DNA from: Niallia sp. Man26
GTDB taxonomy: Bacteria > Bacillota > Bacilli > Bacillales > Cytobacillaceae
Length of the DNA: 64,000 nt
Direction of reading: 5' to 3'
Assembly: GCF_022049065.2 (NCBI RefSeq)
Contig: NZ_CP095744.1
Coordinates: 930,001 to 994,000, forward strand
In this document: piece by piece, positions 17,200 to 26,506 of the stretch
How positions within the stretch are numbered: the first letter of the stretch is position 1
Layout: each line of letters begins with the position of its first letter
The notes under the pieces: model-generated
The model's database searches: none
What the model saw: the letters and a program-made list of their open reading frames with translations, nothing else
What the model was told of the DNA's origin: nothing
Made by a program: the position numbers and the translations under genes

Positions 17200-17802
17200 G
17201 TGAAGGAAGAACAAAGACTGTTGTTGGAAGAAATTAGAAAAGCAGAAATTGCCCAAAGTGACCGATGGTTAAGCTATTGGCAACAGTACTCTAATATGGA
17301 TACATGGCAATTTTGGGTGGTATTAATGATGTTTTTACTGCCACTTCCCGTATTAATTCTTTTTATAGACCGAAAAAAGGTTTTTCAACTTGGCTTTTAC
17401 GGATACGGTATTCATTTATTTTTTGCAATTATTGATTCTTTTGGAGTGATAAAAGGATTATGGATATATCCTTATAAGTTACTTCCTGGGTTGCCAGCAA
17501 GTATTGCCCTTGATTCCTCCTTTGTTCCTGTAACGTATATACTTCTATATCAATATATCCTTAATAATAAGAAGAATTATTATATTTGGATGTTAATGCT
17601 GTGCTTAGTTTTTGCCTTTTTTCTAAAACCATTAATGGTGGGGCTAGGTTTGTTCCGCTTCGGTGGCAGAGAGAACTTCTTAATGCTGTTTTGGGGGTAT
17701 GTGGCTGTAGCACTAATACCTAAATGGATTACTGATTTTTTTATGTACTTACTAAACAATAATCGCTTTAGTTTACACAATAAATTGCGGAACTTAAAAT
17801 AG
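17200..17802 (+). CDS. CBO0543-family membrane protein
   Basis: A 200-residue membrane protein of the CBO0543 family, common in spore-forming Firmicutes with unknown role. An amphipathic charged N-terminus (residues 1-30, MKEEQRLLLEEIRKAEIAQS) is followed by about six hydrophobic helices. The family pattern 'IDSFGVIKGLWIYPYKLLPGLPA' and a C-terminal helix with PKWITDFFMY are present. GTG at 17200 has GGGAGGG six bases upstream. It has a paralogue at 20870-21433 with the same layout. Confidence 0.75.
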   Translation: MKEEQRLLLEEIRKAEIAQSDRWLSYWQQYSNMDTWQFWVVLMMFLLPLPVLILFIDRKKVFQLGFYGYGIHLFFAIIDSFGVIKGLWIYPYKLLPGLPASIALDSSFVPVTYILLYQYILNNKKNYYIWMLMLCLVFAFFLKPLMVGLGLFRFGGRENFLMLFWGYVAVALIPKWITDFFMYLLNNNRFSLHNKLRNLK

Positions 17803-17828
17803 AGCTGCTTATTTGCGGCTTGTTTTTT
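17803..17828 (+). terminator. Terminator after the first CBO0543 gene
   Basis: AGCTGC and GCGGCT (with a G-T pair) pair around a six-base loop, followed by GTTTTTT. Confidence 0.65.
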
Positions 17829-17869
17829 GTTGGATTAAAAGTAGGGCACAGACATCACAGCAAGTTAAT

Positions 17870-18130
17870 TTTGGTCACCTAGGCTGGGACATAGGTATGT
17901 AAATCTGTATAAAAACCGAACTATTAATCATCTATTGATTAATAGTTCGGTTTTCGTGCTTTTAGTTTTAATACAATAATTAAAAAACTTAGAGGAATGG
18001 AGCGGAGGACACTCGACTCCTGTGGGAAATAGAGGATGCTTTAGACCCCGCAGGCGAAGAGACGAGGAGGCTCAAGCTTTGCCCGCTGGAAAGCGAGTGG
18101 ACGAGAGCGCAATGAAACGAACTAATTTTA
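17870..18130. repeat. Composite Bacillaceae intergenic repeat
   Basis: This 260-bp gene-free stretch has the pattern of a repeat seen between genes in many bacilli. It begins with GGCTGGGACATA, then a 19-bp perfect hairpin (AAAACCGAACTATTAATCA at 17912-17930 and its complement at 17936-17954), then a GC-rich block at about 17996-18120 with GGAGCGGAGGACACTCGACT, CCCCGCAGGCGAAGAG, ACGAGGAGGCTCAAGC and AAGCGAGTGGACGAGAGCGC. The GC-rich block contains internal complementary parts (for instance CACTCG with CGAGTG) and stands out from the AT-rich surroundings. Identification as a known repeat is from memory of similar sequences. Confidence 0.65.
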
Positions 18131-18280
18131 AAGCCATATTCTATTTAGTCACAAACTTCATTTTTCAAATTTAGATGTAATTTTATTAGTCGTGTATAGA
18201 TAGTTATCTTTTGTTTTGTCCAACCTCTTTATAGTTGTCTTTAAATGGTCAAATCAGTAAGAGCAGTAACCAGCTCAAGC

Positions 18281-19690
18281 TTATAATAAATGCTGGAATA
18301 AACCGGTCACATAGGATAGCCCTTTTACACTGAAAGATTTAAACCAATTAACTTTACCTGGTTTTAAATCGGGATCTTTTATATAAGATTCGTCCTGCGC
18401 AACCTTTAAGCTCTTTTTAACATACTGATTCATTTCCTTCTCCAGATTGCTGGTGAACTCAACGCTATCAATAACTACCATCGATTCAGTATTTAAGAAG
18501 GCCGACCTTGAGTCCATATTGAATGCACCAATGGCACTTAATTGATCGTCAAATATAAATGTTTTAGCATGGATAGAGTCAGGCCCCTGATATTCATATA
18601 TATTTACGCCTCTTTTTACCATTCCGTTAATATGCTTAATATGCCCTGAATAGGCTACTACATTGGCTGTCGAAGCTAATGAATTCGTTAATATGGTAGT
18701 CTTTTCTGCGGGAATATCTACCTTCTCCATATAAGGAAGCATAGGCTTTGTCGGAATAACATACGGGCTTTGAATAACTAAGGACTTTTTAGAATTTTTC
18801 ATGAGATTCGTTAAGTCATACCAAACCCAAGGTTCTTTATTAAATCTTTGGATAGGGTTATGGATAAAAGTTACTTTTTTAGTAGCTACCGACATTTCTA
18901 ACCAATCATAATAGTTATTGAATAATTTTTTATCTGTATTACGCAAATCGTCTAGTTTTTTCTTTAGCTGCTGATCGGCTTCTTTAGCTTTTTTTTGTTG
19001 ACGGGAAGAAAGCTTATGATAAGGATATTTTGTGATAGGATGGTCCCAGACCTCATTAAAATATCCTTCCATTGAGTTCAGAACACTGCCCTCTTTTGTC
19101 TCCGTATTTGTATTAATAATCAAAACATCGCGGTCATTTGTTGGGGCCTTTTCACCTTCCTGAACGAAATAACGATTGCCTATATTTCTGCCGCCAATAA
19201 CGGCATATTTATTATCGATAATAAGTAGTTTATCATGTAAGCGATTATTCCATGTCCATGGGAGAAAAGGCTTGAATGGTTCATAAAATTTAACTTCAAT
19301 ATTAGGGTGATTAACTAAGGCAAATAAATCATCTTTTAGACTGAATCTAAGACCATGGGAAATCCCATCTAAAAGAATCCTTACCTTGACACCCCGATCT
19401 GCAGCATCTAAAATCATTCCTAATATTAAATCGGTAATATATCCTTTATGAATCGCATAATAGGCGACATCTATTGTTTCTTTTGCATTTTCCATTAAGT
19501 TAACACGAGCGTAGCCTGAAAACGTCTTTTCTTCCAACAAAATCACACGATCCTGTGACGTCTCCGTTCCATAAAATCTTTCCACTTTATTTTGTTCCTT
19601 ATAGGAGTTATTTACTTGCGGAGGTTTTTCTTTAAAGATGACAATGCCGAATACGATAATATAAAGCAAATAAAAAATAAGAATAATCAT
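18281..19690 (-). CDS. Phospholipase D-family protein, cardiolipin synthase-like
   Basis: A 469-residue membrane-anchored PLD-superfamily protein with one N-terminal helix (residues 1-19) and two HKD motifs, HDKLLIID with His152/Lys154 and HAKTFIFDD with His374/Lys376. Each is followed by the expected GG/GxxN strand (IGGRNIGNRY and IGAFNMDSRS). This is the layout of bacterial cardiolipin synthases and of secreted PLD-like phosphodiesterases, but it has only one membrane helix where ClsA has two, so synthase activity is not certain. Start ATG at 19690 has AGGAG seven bases before. It is monocistronic in this window. Confidence 0.82.
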   Translation of the reverse strand: MIILIFYLLYIIVFGIVIFKEKPPQVNNSYKEQNKVERFYGTETSQDRVILLEEKTFSGYARVNLMENAKETIDVAYYAIHKGYITDLILGMILDAADRGVKVRILLDGISHGLRFSLKDDLFALVNHPNIEVKFYEPFKPFLPWTWNNRLHDKLLIIDNKYAVIGGRNIGNRYFVQEGEKAPTNDRDVLIINTNTETKEGSVLNSMEGYFNEVWDHPITKYPYHKLSSRQQKKAKEADQQLKKKLDDLRNTDKKLFNNYYDWLEMSVATKKVTFIHNPIQRFNKEPWVWYDLTNLMKNSKKSLVIQSPYVIPTKPMLPYMEKVDIPAEKTTILTNSLASTANVVAYSGHIKHINGMVKRGVNIYEYQGPDSIHAKTFIFDDQLSAIGAFNMDSRSAFLNTESMVVIDSVEFTSNLEKEMNQYVKKSLKVAQDESYIKDPDLKPGKVNWFKSFSVKGLSYVTGLFQHLL

Positions 19691-19888
19691 TACGCCACTC
19701 CTAATCTTTTTTATGGAATTTCTCTCCTTTCAAGGCCGTAACTAATGATTATAGTTTGTGCAACATTTTTTAGAATATGAAATAACAAATAGAAAAACAT
19801 TGAAGGACATGTGCTTTCTAATGCAAGTGTCAATAAGGGGCTGAAGAATGAACGGTTCGTGTTGGTTGGAATTAAAGCCATAAAAAAA

Positions 19889-19907
19889 ATACCGTCAGCG
19901 ACGGTAT
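19889..19907 (-). terminator. Terminator of the 48-codon frame
   Basis: ATACCGTC and GACGGTAT pair around a three-base loop, with eight A on the plus-strand left side acting as T run for minus-strand transcripts. It overlaps the stop codon of the short frame by one base. Confidence 0.8.
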
Positions 19908-20053
19908 TATTTTATTCGATTAATTATGTCATCGTATTTTGTCAAAATTACAGCTTTCGTTTTTGGATCTTGAATTTCTAACAAACCGTTTTCATAGTCA
20001 AAAAAAACAAAATGGATTTTACCCTGATAGATTACTTTTTGACCGAATTCTAT
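19907..20053 (-). pseudogene. Small conserved-looking gene with ATA at the start position
   Basis: The minus strand encodes 48 residues: IEFGQKVIYQGKIHFVFFDY followed by a run to NRIK, then stop and a strong terminator. The amino acid pattern (compact beta protein, 'F.YENGLLEIQDPKTKAVILT') is protein-like. The only codon in the right place, eight bases after GAGG, is ATA, and the frame upstream is closed by TGA. In another frame ATGATG directly after GAGG reads only 13 codons. So either the start codon was lost by a G-to-A change (or a one-base insertion), or a rare ATA start is used. Family not recognised. Confidence 0.45.
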
Positions 20054-20307
20054 ATGACATCATCCTCAATATTATTCAAAAAAACAATATTTGATTAATA
20101 CAGAAAGAGATGCGTAACTGTAAGAAATAATATCATTTTAAAGTAGTTTCAGAATAGCACAGTTCGAATTAGTATGTATATTTAAGTGCTTTAAACAATG
20201 CTGGAAAGTTTTGGGTTATTTTTTCAGGGAATAAATAGGTATCTTTGTTTCAATTTGATAAAAGAGGGTAGAAGGTTAAGTAAATCTGTAAAAAAAGGGG
20301 AGTTACT

Positions 20308-20514
20308 ATGAATAAAAGCTATATACTCCTTGATATCGAAAAATTAAATAAAGAGCTATGTAATAATAGGGCAAGATCGTTAAAAATAATAAAAAGACTC
20401 CAGAAAGATCCAACTAATTTAATGTTAAAAAGAAGGTTGAAGCGTCTTAAATTAGATAATGAAAATGTATACCAGAAACAGAAGGATTTATGGGCTCTTT
20501 ATAAGCGGACATAA
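20308..20514 (+). CDS. Small basic helical protein, 68 residues
   Basis: The product is highly charged (many Lys and Arg; RARSLKIIKRLQKDP, MLKRRLKRLKLDNENVYQKQ) and predicted almost fully helical, perhaps a short coiled coil. No cysteines, signal or membrane segment. AAAGGGGAG lies seven bases before ATG 20308. No family is recognised. A terminator lies about 125 bases past the stop. Confidence 0.55.
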   Translation: MNKSYILLDIEKLNKELCNNRARSLKIIKRLQKDPTNLMLKRRLKRLKLDNENVYQKQKDLWALYKRT

Positions 20515-20869
20515 TTCTTCACATATATCCGCAAATAATTTTATTTTTACATAGTAGGAAGTATATCCATAAAAATTTGAAGTTTTCTTGCAGGTAAATA
20601 GTAGTATCTAATGAACAAATAATTTGTTTTCTAAGTAAAGGGCGATGAGTCAGTACTGACTTCATCGCCCTTTAAATTTGTCCTTGAAGTAGGTTAAGCT
20701 AGGTTCTTATTTTATCCCACTGCAAAAATAAAAGGAGTACAATACATCATTTCACTAAATGGCCAAATCCATTGGAATGATAAGGAGTGGTTGTCTAAAA
20801 AATAGAATAAACAATTTTTAGGAGGTGAAAATAAGAAGACCCTAGAATTGAAGAAAGGACGTTCTCTGT
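20515..20869. other. 355-bp intergenic stretch with a terminator and a small frame without a start
   Basis: Apart from the hairpin at 20640-20670, a frame at about 20748-20805 encodes ISLNGQIHWNDKEWLSKK after AAAGGAG but lacks ATG, GTG or TTG at the right distance. Near 20820 AGGAGGTGAAAATAAGAAGA likewise resembles a ribosome binding site without a start codon. Neither can be called a gene. Confidence 0.3.
20640..20673. terminator. Strong hairpin terminator
   Basis: GGGCGATGA and TCATCGCCC pair, with the inner arms GTCAG and CTGAC also paired, and TTT follows. Confidence 0.75.
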
Positions 20870-21433
20870 ATGGTTTTTAATCCTCCAGATAAAATAAAAA
20901 AATTAATTGACGCAAAATATATAGTATTAGAGCATGCCCATGATGATTTAAGAGAAATTTGGATAGATCATATTTTATTTTCCTTCGGTTGGTGGACTTC
21001 ATTATTGATGACAATCATTCCATGGATAGTATGGTTTGTCTTTAGAAAAAAGGAAAGCATCACTAGGTTACTGTTAGGAGGACTATGGGCTATGTTCATT
21101 TCTACATGGTTAGACTATGTGGGGGTAACAATGGGTTTGTGGAGATACTATAATAAGTTAGTCCCTTTAATGCCTGATTTTATACCATGGGATTTTGGAT
21201 TAATGCCGATTACAGTCATGTTTTTTCTCCAAATTAAGCCTAAAGTCCATGCACTCATTAAAGCTTCCATTTATGCTGGCATGACAGCATTCTTAGCAGA
21301 ACCTTTATTTATAAAATTAGGTTATACAAAATATCCAGGGTGGAGTCCGGTTCTTTCCTTTCCTATTTTTATCATTATCTATTTAGTAGCTCATTTTTTG
21401 GTTCATAGTAAGGCTACTAAACCACTTAGATGA
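20870..21433 (+). CDS. CBO0543-family membrane protein, second copy
   Basis: A 187-residue paralogue of the protein at 17200-17802: charged amphipathic N-terminus (residues 1-30), then about five hydrophobic helices. The shared family segment reads 'LDYVGVTMGLWRYYNKLVPLMPD', matching 'IDSFGVIKGLWIYPYKLLPGLPA' of the first copy. The role of the family is unknown. AAAGGA lies about ten bases before ATG 20870. It stands alone; the gene that follows (a chemoreceptor) is 117 bases away. Confidence 0.75.
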   Translation: MVFNPPDKIKKLIDAKYIVLEHAHDDLREIWIDHILFSFGWWTSLLMTIIPWIVWFVFRKKESITRLLLGGLWAMFISTWLDYVGVTMGLWRYYNKLVPLMPDFIPWDFGLMPITVMFFLQIKPKVHALIKASIYAGMTAFLAEPLFIKLGYTKYPGWSPVLSFPIFIIIYLVAHFLVHSKATKPLR

Positions 21434-21550
21434 AGTGGAATTATTTTACCTGCTTGAAAGCAGCTGTCTTTACCTTCTTCGCCAAAACTACTTAAAAGAA
21501 CTTTATTATGTCCGATATAGTTAGTAGTCATTACTAGAAAGGGGCATATA

Positions 21551-22381
21551 ATGCATAACACACTACAATCTTTGGTTTATTTAGGACCAATAATGAAAGA
21601 AACAATTGGTCATACTACTGCGATTATGATCACTGATTTACAAAATATCATCTATTTTTCATCTTCAACTAGTCTTCCATTAAATATAAAAGTCGGGGAC
21701 CCTGCTTTTGTTCCAGGAAATGAGCTTTTAATGCGTGCATTAAAGGAAGGGAAAGTAGAACAATACGTCCCAAAAGAAGCATATGGTATTCCATTTTTCT
21801 CCACTGTAACACCAATAAAGGATCCGGAAACAGGGGAAGTTATCGGGTTGTTCTCTATATCTAAGACATTAGAAATTGAGGAAAAGCTGGATCGAGAGTT
21901 AAGTGAGTTAAATGCTATCATTAGCAGACTTCATGAAAAAGTCCAAATAGTTGCTGCTCAATCAGAAGAATTATCAGCTACAAGTAATGAAATTACATCA
22001 CAAGCAGTTAAAGCCAATGATAATACACAGCAAATCGGAAAATTAGTGACTATCATTGAAGGAATTTCTACACAAACAAACCTGTTAGGACTAAACGCGG
22101 CAATTGAAGCAGCTAGATCTGGAGAGGCAGGCAAAGGCTTTGGAGTAGTTGCAACAGAAATAAGAAAACTTTCTGAACACACAAAACAAGCAGTTGGAAC
22201 AATTGGCGGATCTTTATCAGAGATCAAAAGTAGTATAGAGAATTTAAAAGTAAGCATCGAGGAAGTAAGTGCCTCATCTGAAGAGCAGTCCACTGTAATG
22301 GTAGATTTCTTAGAGGAAATGCAAAAATTAGATAAACAAAGCAACGATGTGTTTGCATATATGAAAGAATTAGTTAAATAG
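21551..22381 (+). CDS. Soluble methyl-accepting chemotaxis-like protein (YfmS type)
   Basis: A 276-residue cytosolic receptor with no membrane helix. Residues 1-110 form a PAS/Cache-like sensor ('[20 protein letters not shown]...[23 protein letters not shown]'). Residues 125-276 form a shortened MCP signalling coiled coil with the CheA/CheW-contacting tip '[35 protein letters not shown]'. The layout and length match B. subtilis YfmS. It probably couples an intracellular signal to the chemotaxis kinase. RBS AGAAAGGGG precedes ATG 21551. Ligand is unknown. Confidence 0.85.
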   Translation: MHNTLQSLVYLGPIMKETIGHTTAIMITDLQNIIYFSSSTSLPLNIKVGDPAFVPGNELLMRALKEGKVEQYVPKEAYGIPFFSTVTPIKDPETGEVIGLFSISKTLEIEEKLDRELSELNAIISRLHEKVQIVAAQSEELSATSNEITSQAVKANDNTQQIGKLVTIIEGISTQTNLLGLNAAIEAARSGEAGKGFGVVATEIRKLSEHTKQAVGTIGGSLSEIKSSIENLKVSIEEVSASSEEQSTVMVDFLEEMQKLDKQSNDVFAYMKELVK

Positions 22382-22495
22382 TCAGTTTACCTTAAAAGCG
22401 AAACGAAACTAATCAATATCTTTATTTCAAAATATTACAATTTAGTGGATTATCTTTAATGTTGGACACTAGTTAAATTTTGCGGTAATTGAAAT

Positions 22496-22535
22496 AAAAA
22501 GGACATTTTTCCAAGCAGGATTAATGTCCTTTTTT
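22496..22535 (+). terminator. Terminator in the gap after the chemoreceptor
   Basis: AAAAAGGACATT and AATGTCCTTTTT pair around a 15-base loop with further T. The rest of the 329-bp gap (22382-22710) shows no gene. Confidence 0.85.
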
Positions 22536-22710
22536 TATGAGTGATATTTATAGATAGTCTCTAGGATAGATTTGGTTAGCAGGTATATAACCTGCTTTAC
22601 TTAACTGGTTATCCCATGTTATGGTAAAGATAATAAAAATTATATTATTTGGGGTCCTACCAGACTTTTATTAGTCACCTTCCCTTTATAATGGGAAAGG
22701 GGGACACTAA

Positions 22711-22932
22711 ATGTCTTTAGACCATACAAAAGAGATGCTGAATACATTAAGGCAGTATCATACATCTGAGATTAACATGATTTTCAATGGCAATGATGGC
22801 GCGCCAATACTTGTGATAAGTTATATAGATGGTTGTTATGAACTAAAAAGTTTAAATACCTCCGTTATAGAGATTTGTGACGATATAGAATCGGCAATTC
22901 GTTCCATTAATAAATTAGTGAATGTCATATAA
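22711..22932 (+). CDS. Small hypothetical protein, 73 residues
   Basis: The product looks like a compact alpha/beta protein: a helical start (MSLDHTKEMLNTLRQYH), two strands ('APILVISYIDGCYELKSL') and a C-terminal helix (DDIESAIRSINKLVNVI). No family is recognised. AAAGGGGGA lies six bases before ATG 22711, and an imperfect terminator follows, so it is probably a single-gene transcript. Confidence 0.55.
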   Translation: MSLDHTKEMLNTLRQYHTSEINMIFNGNDGAPILVISYIDGCYELKSLNTSVIEICDDIESAIRSINKLVNVI

Positions 22933-22948
22933 TAAAACTAAATGATAT

Positions 22949-22993
22949 GCTCCCCTAGCGGTAAAATCTGTTTGCGTTAGGTGGAGTTTTTTT
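22949..22993 (+). terminator. Terminator after the 73-residue gene
   Basis: CTCCCCTAGCG pairs imperfectly with CGTTAGGTGGAG and is followed by seven T. Confidence 0.7.
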
Positions 22994-23170
22994 GTGCAAT
23001 TGTTTTTAAAAAACACCTTATTTAGAAACAAATAGACATTAAAAATGAAGGGTTGCCCATTATGATGTTATTTCAAGTATAATAAAAGGATATGCATGTT
23101 TCGCATATACTATCTCTTCGGAGAGAATCCTATACATAAATCAAATAATACAAAAAATGAGGTTATTTTT

Positions 23171-24616
23171 ATGAGTGAAAAAGGTTTTGACCACTTTAAT
23201 TTAAGTGATGAAATAACGAGAGCATTATCTGTTTTAAAATACGAAACACCCACAGAAGTTCAGACGAAAGTCATCCCGTTAGCGTTGGAGAATCTTGATC
23301 TTGTCGTAAAATCGCAAACAGGTAGCGGCAAGACAGCATCCTTTGGTATACCAATTTGTGAAATGGTTAAATGGGAGGAAAAACTGCCTCAAGCGTTAAT
23401 TCTTACACCGACTCGGGAGCTTGCTGCTCAAGTTCGTGAGGATATCACGAATATAGGAAGATTTAAACGAATTAAAGCAACGGCCGTTTACGGAAAAGAA
23501 CCTTTTTCTAAGCAAAAAGAGGAACTAAAGCAAAAAACGCATGTAGTGGTTGGGACACCTGGACGTGTCATGGATCATATTGAAAGAGGAACGCTAGTAC
23601 TGGATCAGGTGAAATATCTGATTATTGATGAAACAGATGAAATGCTAAATATGGGTTTTATTGACGATGTAGAAACGATTATAAACAAGCTACCTTTAGA
23701 TAGAGTTACAATGGTATTCTCGGCCACATTGCCTAAAGATGTGGAAAGTCTTTGTCATAAATATATGAAAAACCCTGTTAATATTGAGATTGCTTCTCAA
23801 GGGGTTACAACAAGTACGATTGAACACCATGTAATGGAAGTCAAGGAAGCTGATAAGCTTTCCATGCTAAAAGCAGTTACCGTTATAGAAAATCCAGATA
23901 GCTGTATTATTTTCTGCAATACGAAAGAACATGTAGATACTGTGTTTGCTGAGTTAGAAGAATCCAATTATTCGTGTGAAAAAATCCATGGAGGATTAGA
24001 GCAAGAAGATCGTTTTGCTGTGATGGATGGTTTTAAGATGGGGAATTTTCGTTATCTTGTTGCTACTGACGTCGCTGCAAGAGGAATTGATGTGGATAAT
24101 GTAACACTAGTCATTAATTATGACGTACCAATGGAAAAAGAGAGCTATGTTCACCGAACAGGAAGAACTGGTCGTGCCGGCAATAAAGGTAAAGCAATTA
24201 CGTTCACAACATCTTACGGGAGCAAATACTTAAAAGCAATTGAAAGATATATTGGCTTTGAGTTGCTTGAAATGGAAGCTCCAACAACACAGGAAGTGGC
24301 TAAAGGCAAGGCTGCCTTTGAAGAAAAAATCAGCGGACGCCGTGTCGTTAGAAATAATAAAACAGCCAGAATAAATCAAGGCATCACTAAACTTCATTTC
24401 AACGGAGGTAAAAAGAAAAAGATTCGTCCAGTAGATTTTGTTGGTACAATCGCCAAAATTCCAGGTGTAACAGCAGATGATATTGGAATTATCACTATCC
24501 ATGATAGTATGTCATATGTTGACATTCTTAACGGTAAGGGGGCACTGGTCCTACAAGCAATGGAGAATGCAACTATTAAAGGTAAAAAGTTGAGGGTCAG
24601 CAAAGCAATTAAATAA
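23171..24616 (+). CDS. dbpA: ATP-dependent RNA helicase DbpA (YxiN)
   Basis: DbpA is a DEAD-box helicase that binds hairpin 92 of 23S rRNA and helps late 50S assembly. The 481-residue protein has the Q motif (start [14 protein letters not shown]), Walker [15 protein letters not shown], a DEXD variant DETD in [12 protein letters not shown], and [10 protein letters not shown]. The last 75 residues are the DbpA-specific RNA-binding domain (from '[20 protein letters not shown]' onward). Start is ATG 23171 with GAGG upstream; an in-frame ATG at 23096 would add 25 residues without homology. The unusually long gap upstream contains TATAAT at about 23080, giving a leader of around 85 bases. A terminator follows. 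Confidence 0.93.
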   Translation: MSEKGFDHFNLSDEITRALSVLKYETPTEVQTKVIPLALENLDLVVKSQTGSGKTASFGIPICEMVKWEEKLPQALILTPTRELAAQVREDITNIGRFKRIKATAVYGKEPFSKQKEELKQKTHVVVGTPGRVMDHIERGTLVLDQVKYLIIDETDEMLNMGFIDDVETIINKLPLDRVTMVFSATLPKDVESLCHKYMKNPVNIEIASQGVTTSTIEHHVMEVKEADKLSMLKAVTVIENPDSCIIFCNTKEHVDTVFAELEESNYSCEKIHGGLEQEDRFAVMDGFKMGNFRYLVATDVAARGIDVDNVTLVINYDVPMEKESYVHRTGRTGRAGNKGKAITFTTSYGSKYLKAIERYIGFELLEMEAPTTQEVAKGKAAFEEKISGRRVVRNNKTARINQGITKLHFNGGKKKKIRPVDFVGTIAKIPGVTADDIGIITIHDSMSYVDILNGKGALVLQAMENATIKGKKLRVSKAIK

Positions 24617-24690
24617 CATTCCGTATTAATAAGCATAAGAAATAGACGTTAAATAGAAGTTAGAAAAAAAACAAGCAACAATAAATGAAG

Positions 24691-24722
24691 AAGCCTATAC
24701 TCCTCTGAGTATAGGCTTTTCA
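24691..24722 (+). terminator. Terminator of dbpA
   Basis: AAGCCTATACTC and GAGTATAGGCTT form a 12-bp perfect stem with a four-base loop and a T tail. Confidence 0.88.
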
Positions 24723-24762
24723 ACGTTTACGTTAATCTGTTGCTAATCTAGAATATAGATTT

Positions 24763-24920
24763 TTAATCAATAAATGTCTCTTTTGATTTTTCGGATTTTC
24801 TTAATGTACCTTCAAATTGAAAATTCAACTTTTCTAAAAGTCTAATTGAATTAGTATTTGCAGGTTCCACTTTTTAAATAAACTTGGTGAGTCTGAAACA
24901 CTCATTTTTTTAATAGTAAT
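24763..24920 (-). pseudogene. Internally deleted GNAT acetyltransferase remnant
   Basis: The minus strand carries the two ends of a GNAT gene without the middle. The first piece, ITIKKMSVSDSPSLFKKW, fits the start of a RimJ/RimL-type acetyltransferase. It runs directly into VEPANTNSIRLLEKLNFQFE and on to KETFID-stop, the characteristic end of such enzymes, but in another frame. About 100 residues, including the acetyl-CoA site, are missing. The junction is at AAAAAGTGGAACC near 24870. The remaining DNA to 25171 holds nothing further that I recognise. Confidence 0.55.
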
Positions 24921-25171
24921 CTGTCTGTTCGTAGCTCTGTAATCAATATTTTTACCGCCATATGTTAGTAATGCAGGGGAAGATATTGATATCTGCGCAT
25001 AGTTCAGTTCCTTCAACTAATATCTTAATATACAATTAATGGGATTTTATCATATTAGTTCAATCTAGGCGAGAAACAAGAACCAAATACAGGGATAAAT
25101 TTACAGAAGACCAAGATTCCTCATTTTGGTATAATAATTCCATTAATTCAAATAATTTTGGATGGTGAACA

Positions 25172-26428
25172 ATGGAAGATCGGTTGGGAAAGAAAGATGA
25201 CTATGTGACAGACGAAGAAAGATTTCGTGTGTTAGTAGAGCATGTAAGTGATTGGATATGGGAAGTAAATGAAAATGGTATTTATACGTATGCTAGTCCG
25301 CAGATTAAGGATATATTAGGATATTCGCCTTCAGAGGTAATCGGCAAAACGCCCTTTGATTTAATGGAGCCAATGGAAGCGAAGCGTATTGCACCCGTTT
25401 TTGAATACCATCTAGCCAATACTTTGCCTATTAAAAGCTTAGAAAACATTAATCTTCATCGTGATGGACATGAAGTAATATTAGAAACTAGTGGTTCTCC
25501 CATAATAAATTTAGAAGGAAAATGTATCGGTTATAGAGGAATAGACAGAGATATTACGTTAAGAAAACAGGCTGAGCGCAGGCAGCAGCTATTAGATATT
25601 ATTGAAGCTTCTCCGGACTTTATTGCAACCTTAGACAAGAATGGCAATAGTCTGTATTATAATCCTGCTGCCCGAAGAATGCTTGGAGACAATAGCGGAA
25701 GTGGGGAAGCAAATCAAAGCTGGTTGACGGATGTTATTAAGCTAGAGGGGATACCTACTGCGATAGAAAAGGGCCATTGGAAAGGAGAAACAACAATCCT
25801 TCAAGAGGATGGAGAAGCAATACCTGTTTCTCAAATAATTGTGGCACATAAATCTGAACACGGTGAGGTTGAGTTCTTATCTACCATTGCCCACGATATT
25901 ACGGAAAGAAAGGAACTTGAAAAAGTAGTATATCACCAAGCTCATTATGATTCCTTAACTAATTTGCCAAATAGGAGATTACTCCACTATAAATTATCAC
26001 AATTAATTGAAAACCCAGCAGATCATCAAAGATTTGCGGTGTTGTTTATGGATTTAGATAATTTTAAGGAAATTAATGATAATCTCGGTCATGAAATAGG
26101 AGATCAATTACTTATAATGATGGCAGCTCTCCTAAAAAACTGTGTGGAGGAAACGGACTTTGTTTGCCGATATGGCGGAGATGAGTTTATCATCATGCTG
26201 GAAAATATCCGCACCGAAGAGGAAGCGAAAGTAAAAGCAGGGCAGATCTTAGAAGCATTAGCAGAACCTTTTCAACTAGACGGATATTCATTAAATGTGA
26301 TTGGAAGCATTGGTATTAGTATGTATCCGAATGATGGTTCAGATTTTGCGGCATTGATTAAAAAAGCAGACAATGCGATGTACCGGATAAAACGAACCGG
26401 AAAGAACAATTTTTTAAGAGACAATTAA
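25172..26428 (+). CDS. PAS-PAS-GGDEF diguanylate cyclase
   Basis: A 418-residue cytosolic enzyme expected to make cyclic di-GMP from GTP in response to a PAS-bound signal. PAS domain 1 spans about residues 15-130 (with a PAC-like end GYRGIDRDITLRKQAE), PAS 2 about 138-250 (ending STIAHDITERKELE), and GGDEF about 255-415. The active-site signature is RYGGDEF with GGDEF at residues 335-339. The inhibitory RxxD site normally five residues before is ExxD here (Glu326, Asp329), so product inhibition is probably lost. ATG 25172 follows GGATGGTGA. Single-gene transcript ending in a strong terminator. Confidence 0.9.
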   Translation: MEDRLGKKDDYVTDEERFRVLVEHVSDWIWEVNENGIYTYASPQIKDILGYSPSEVIGKTPFDLMEPMEAKRIAPVFEYHLANTLPIKSLENINLHRDGHEVILETSGSPIINLEGKCIGYRGIDRDITLRKQAERRQQLLDIIEASPDFIATLDKNGNSLYYNPAARRMLGDNSGSGEANQSWLTDVIKLEGIPTAIEKGHWKGETTILQEDGEAIPVSQIIVAHKSEHGEVEFLSTIAHDITERKELEKVVYHQAHYDSLTNLPNRRLLHYKLSQLIENPADHQRFAVLFMDLDNFKEINDNLGHEIGDQLLIMMAALLKNCVEETDFVCRYGGDEFIIMLENIRTEEEAKVKAGQILEALAEPFQLDGYSLNVIGSIGISMYPNDGSDFAALIKKADNAMYRIKRTGKNNFLRDN

Positions 26429-26506
26429 AAAAGCCATTAGCAGTTGAGCAAGCTTTATGTTAATGGAAATATCATAAATTAAACGTCAAAGCCATAGTGC
26501 TGCACT

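Noticed and set aside
20745..20805. Short frame ISLNGQIHWNDKEWLSKK behind AAAGGAG
   Set aside because: No acceptable start codon and too short to judge.
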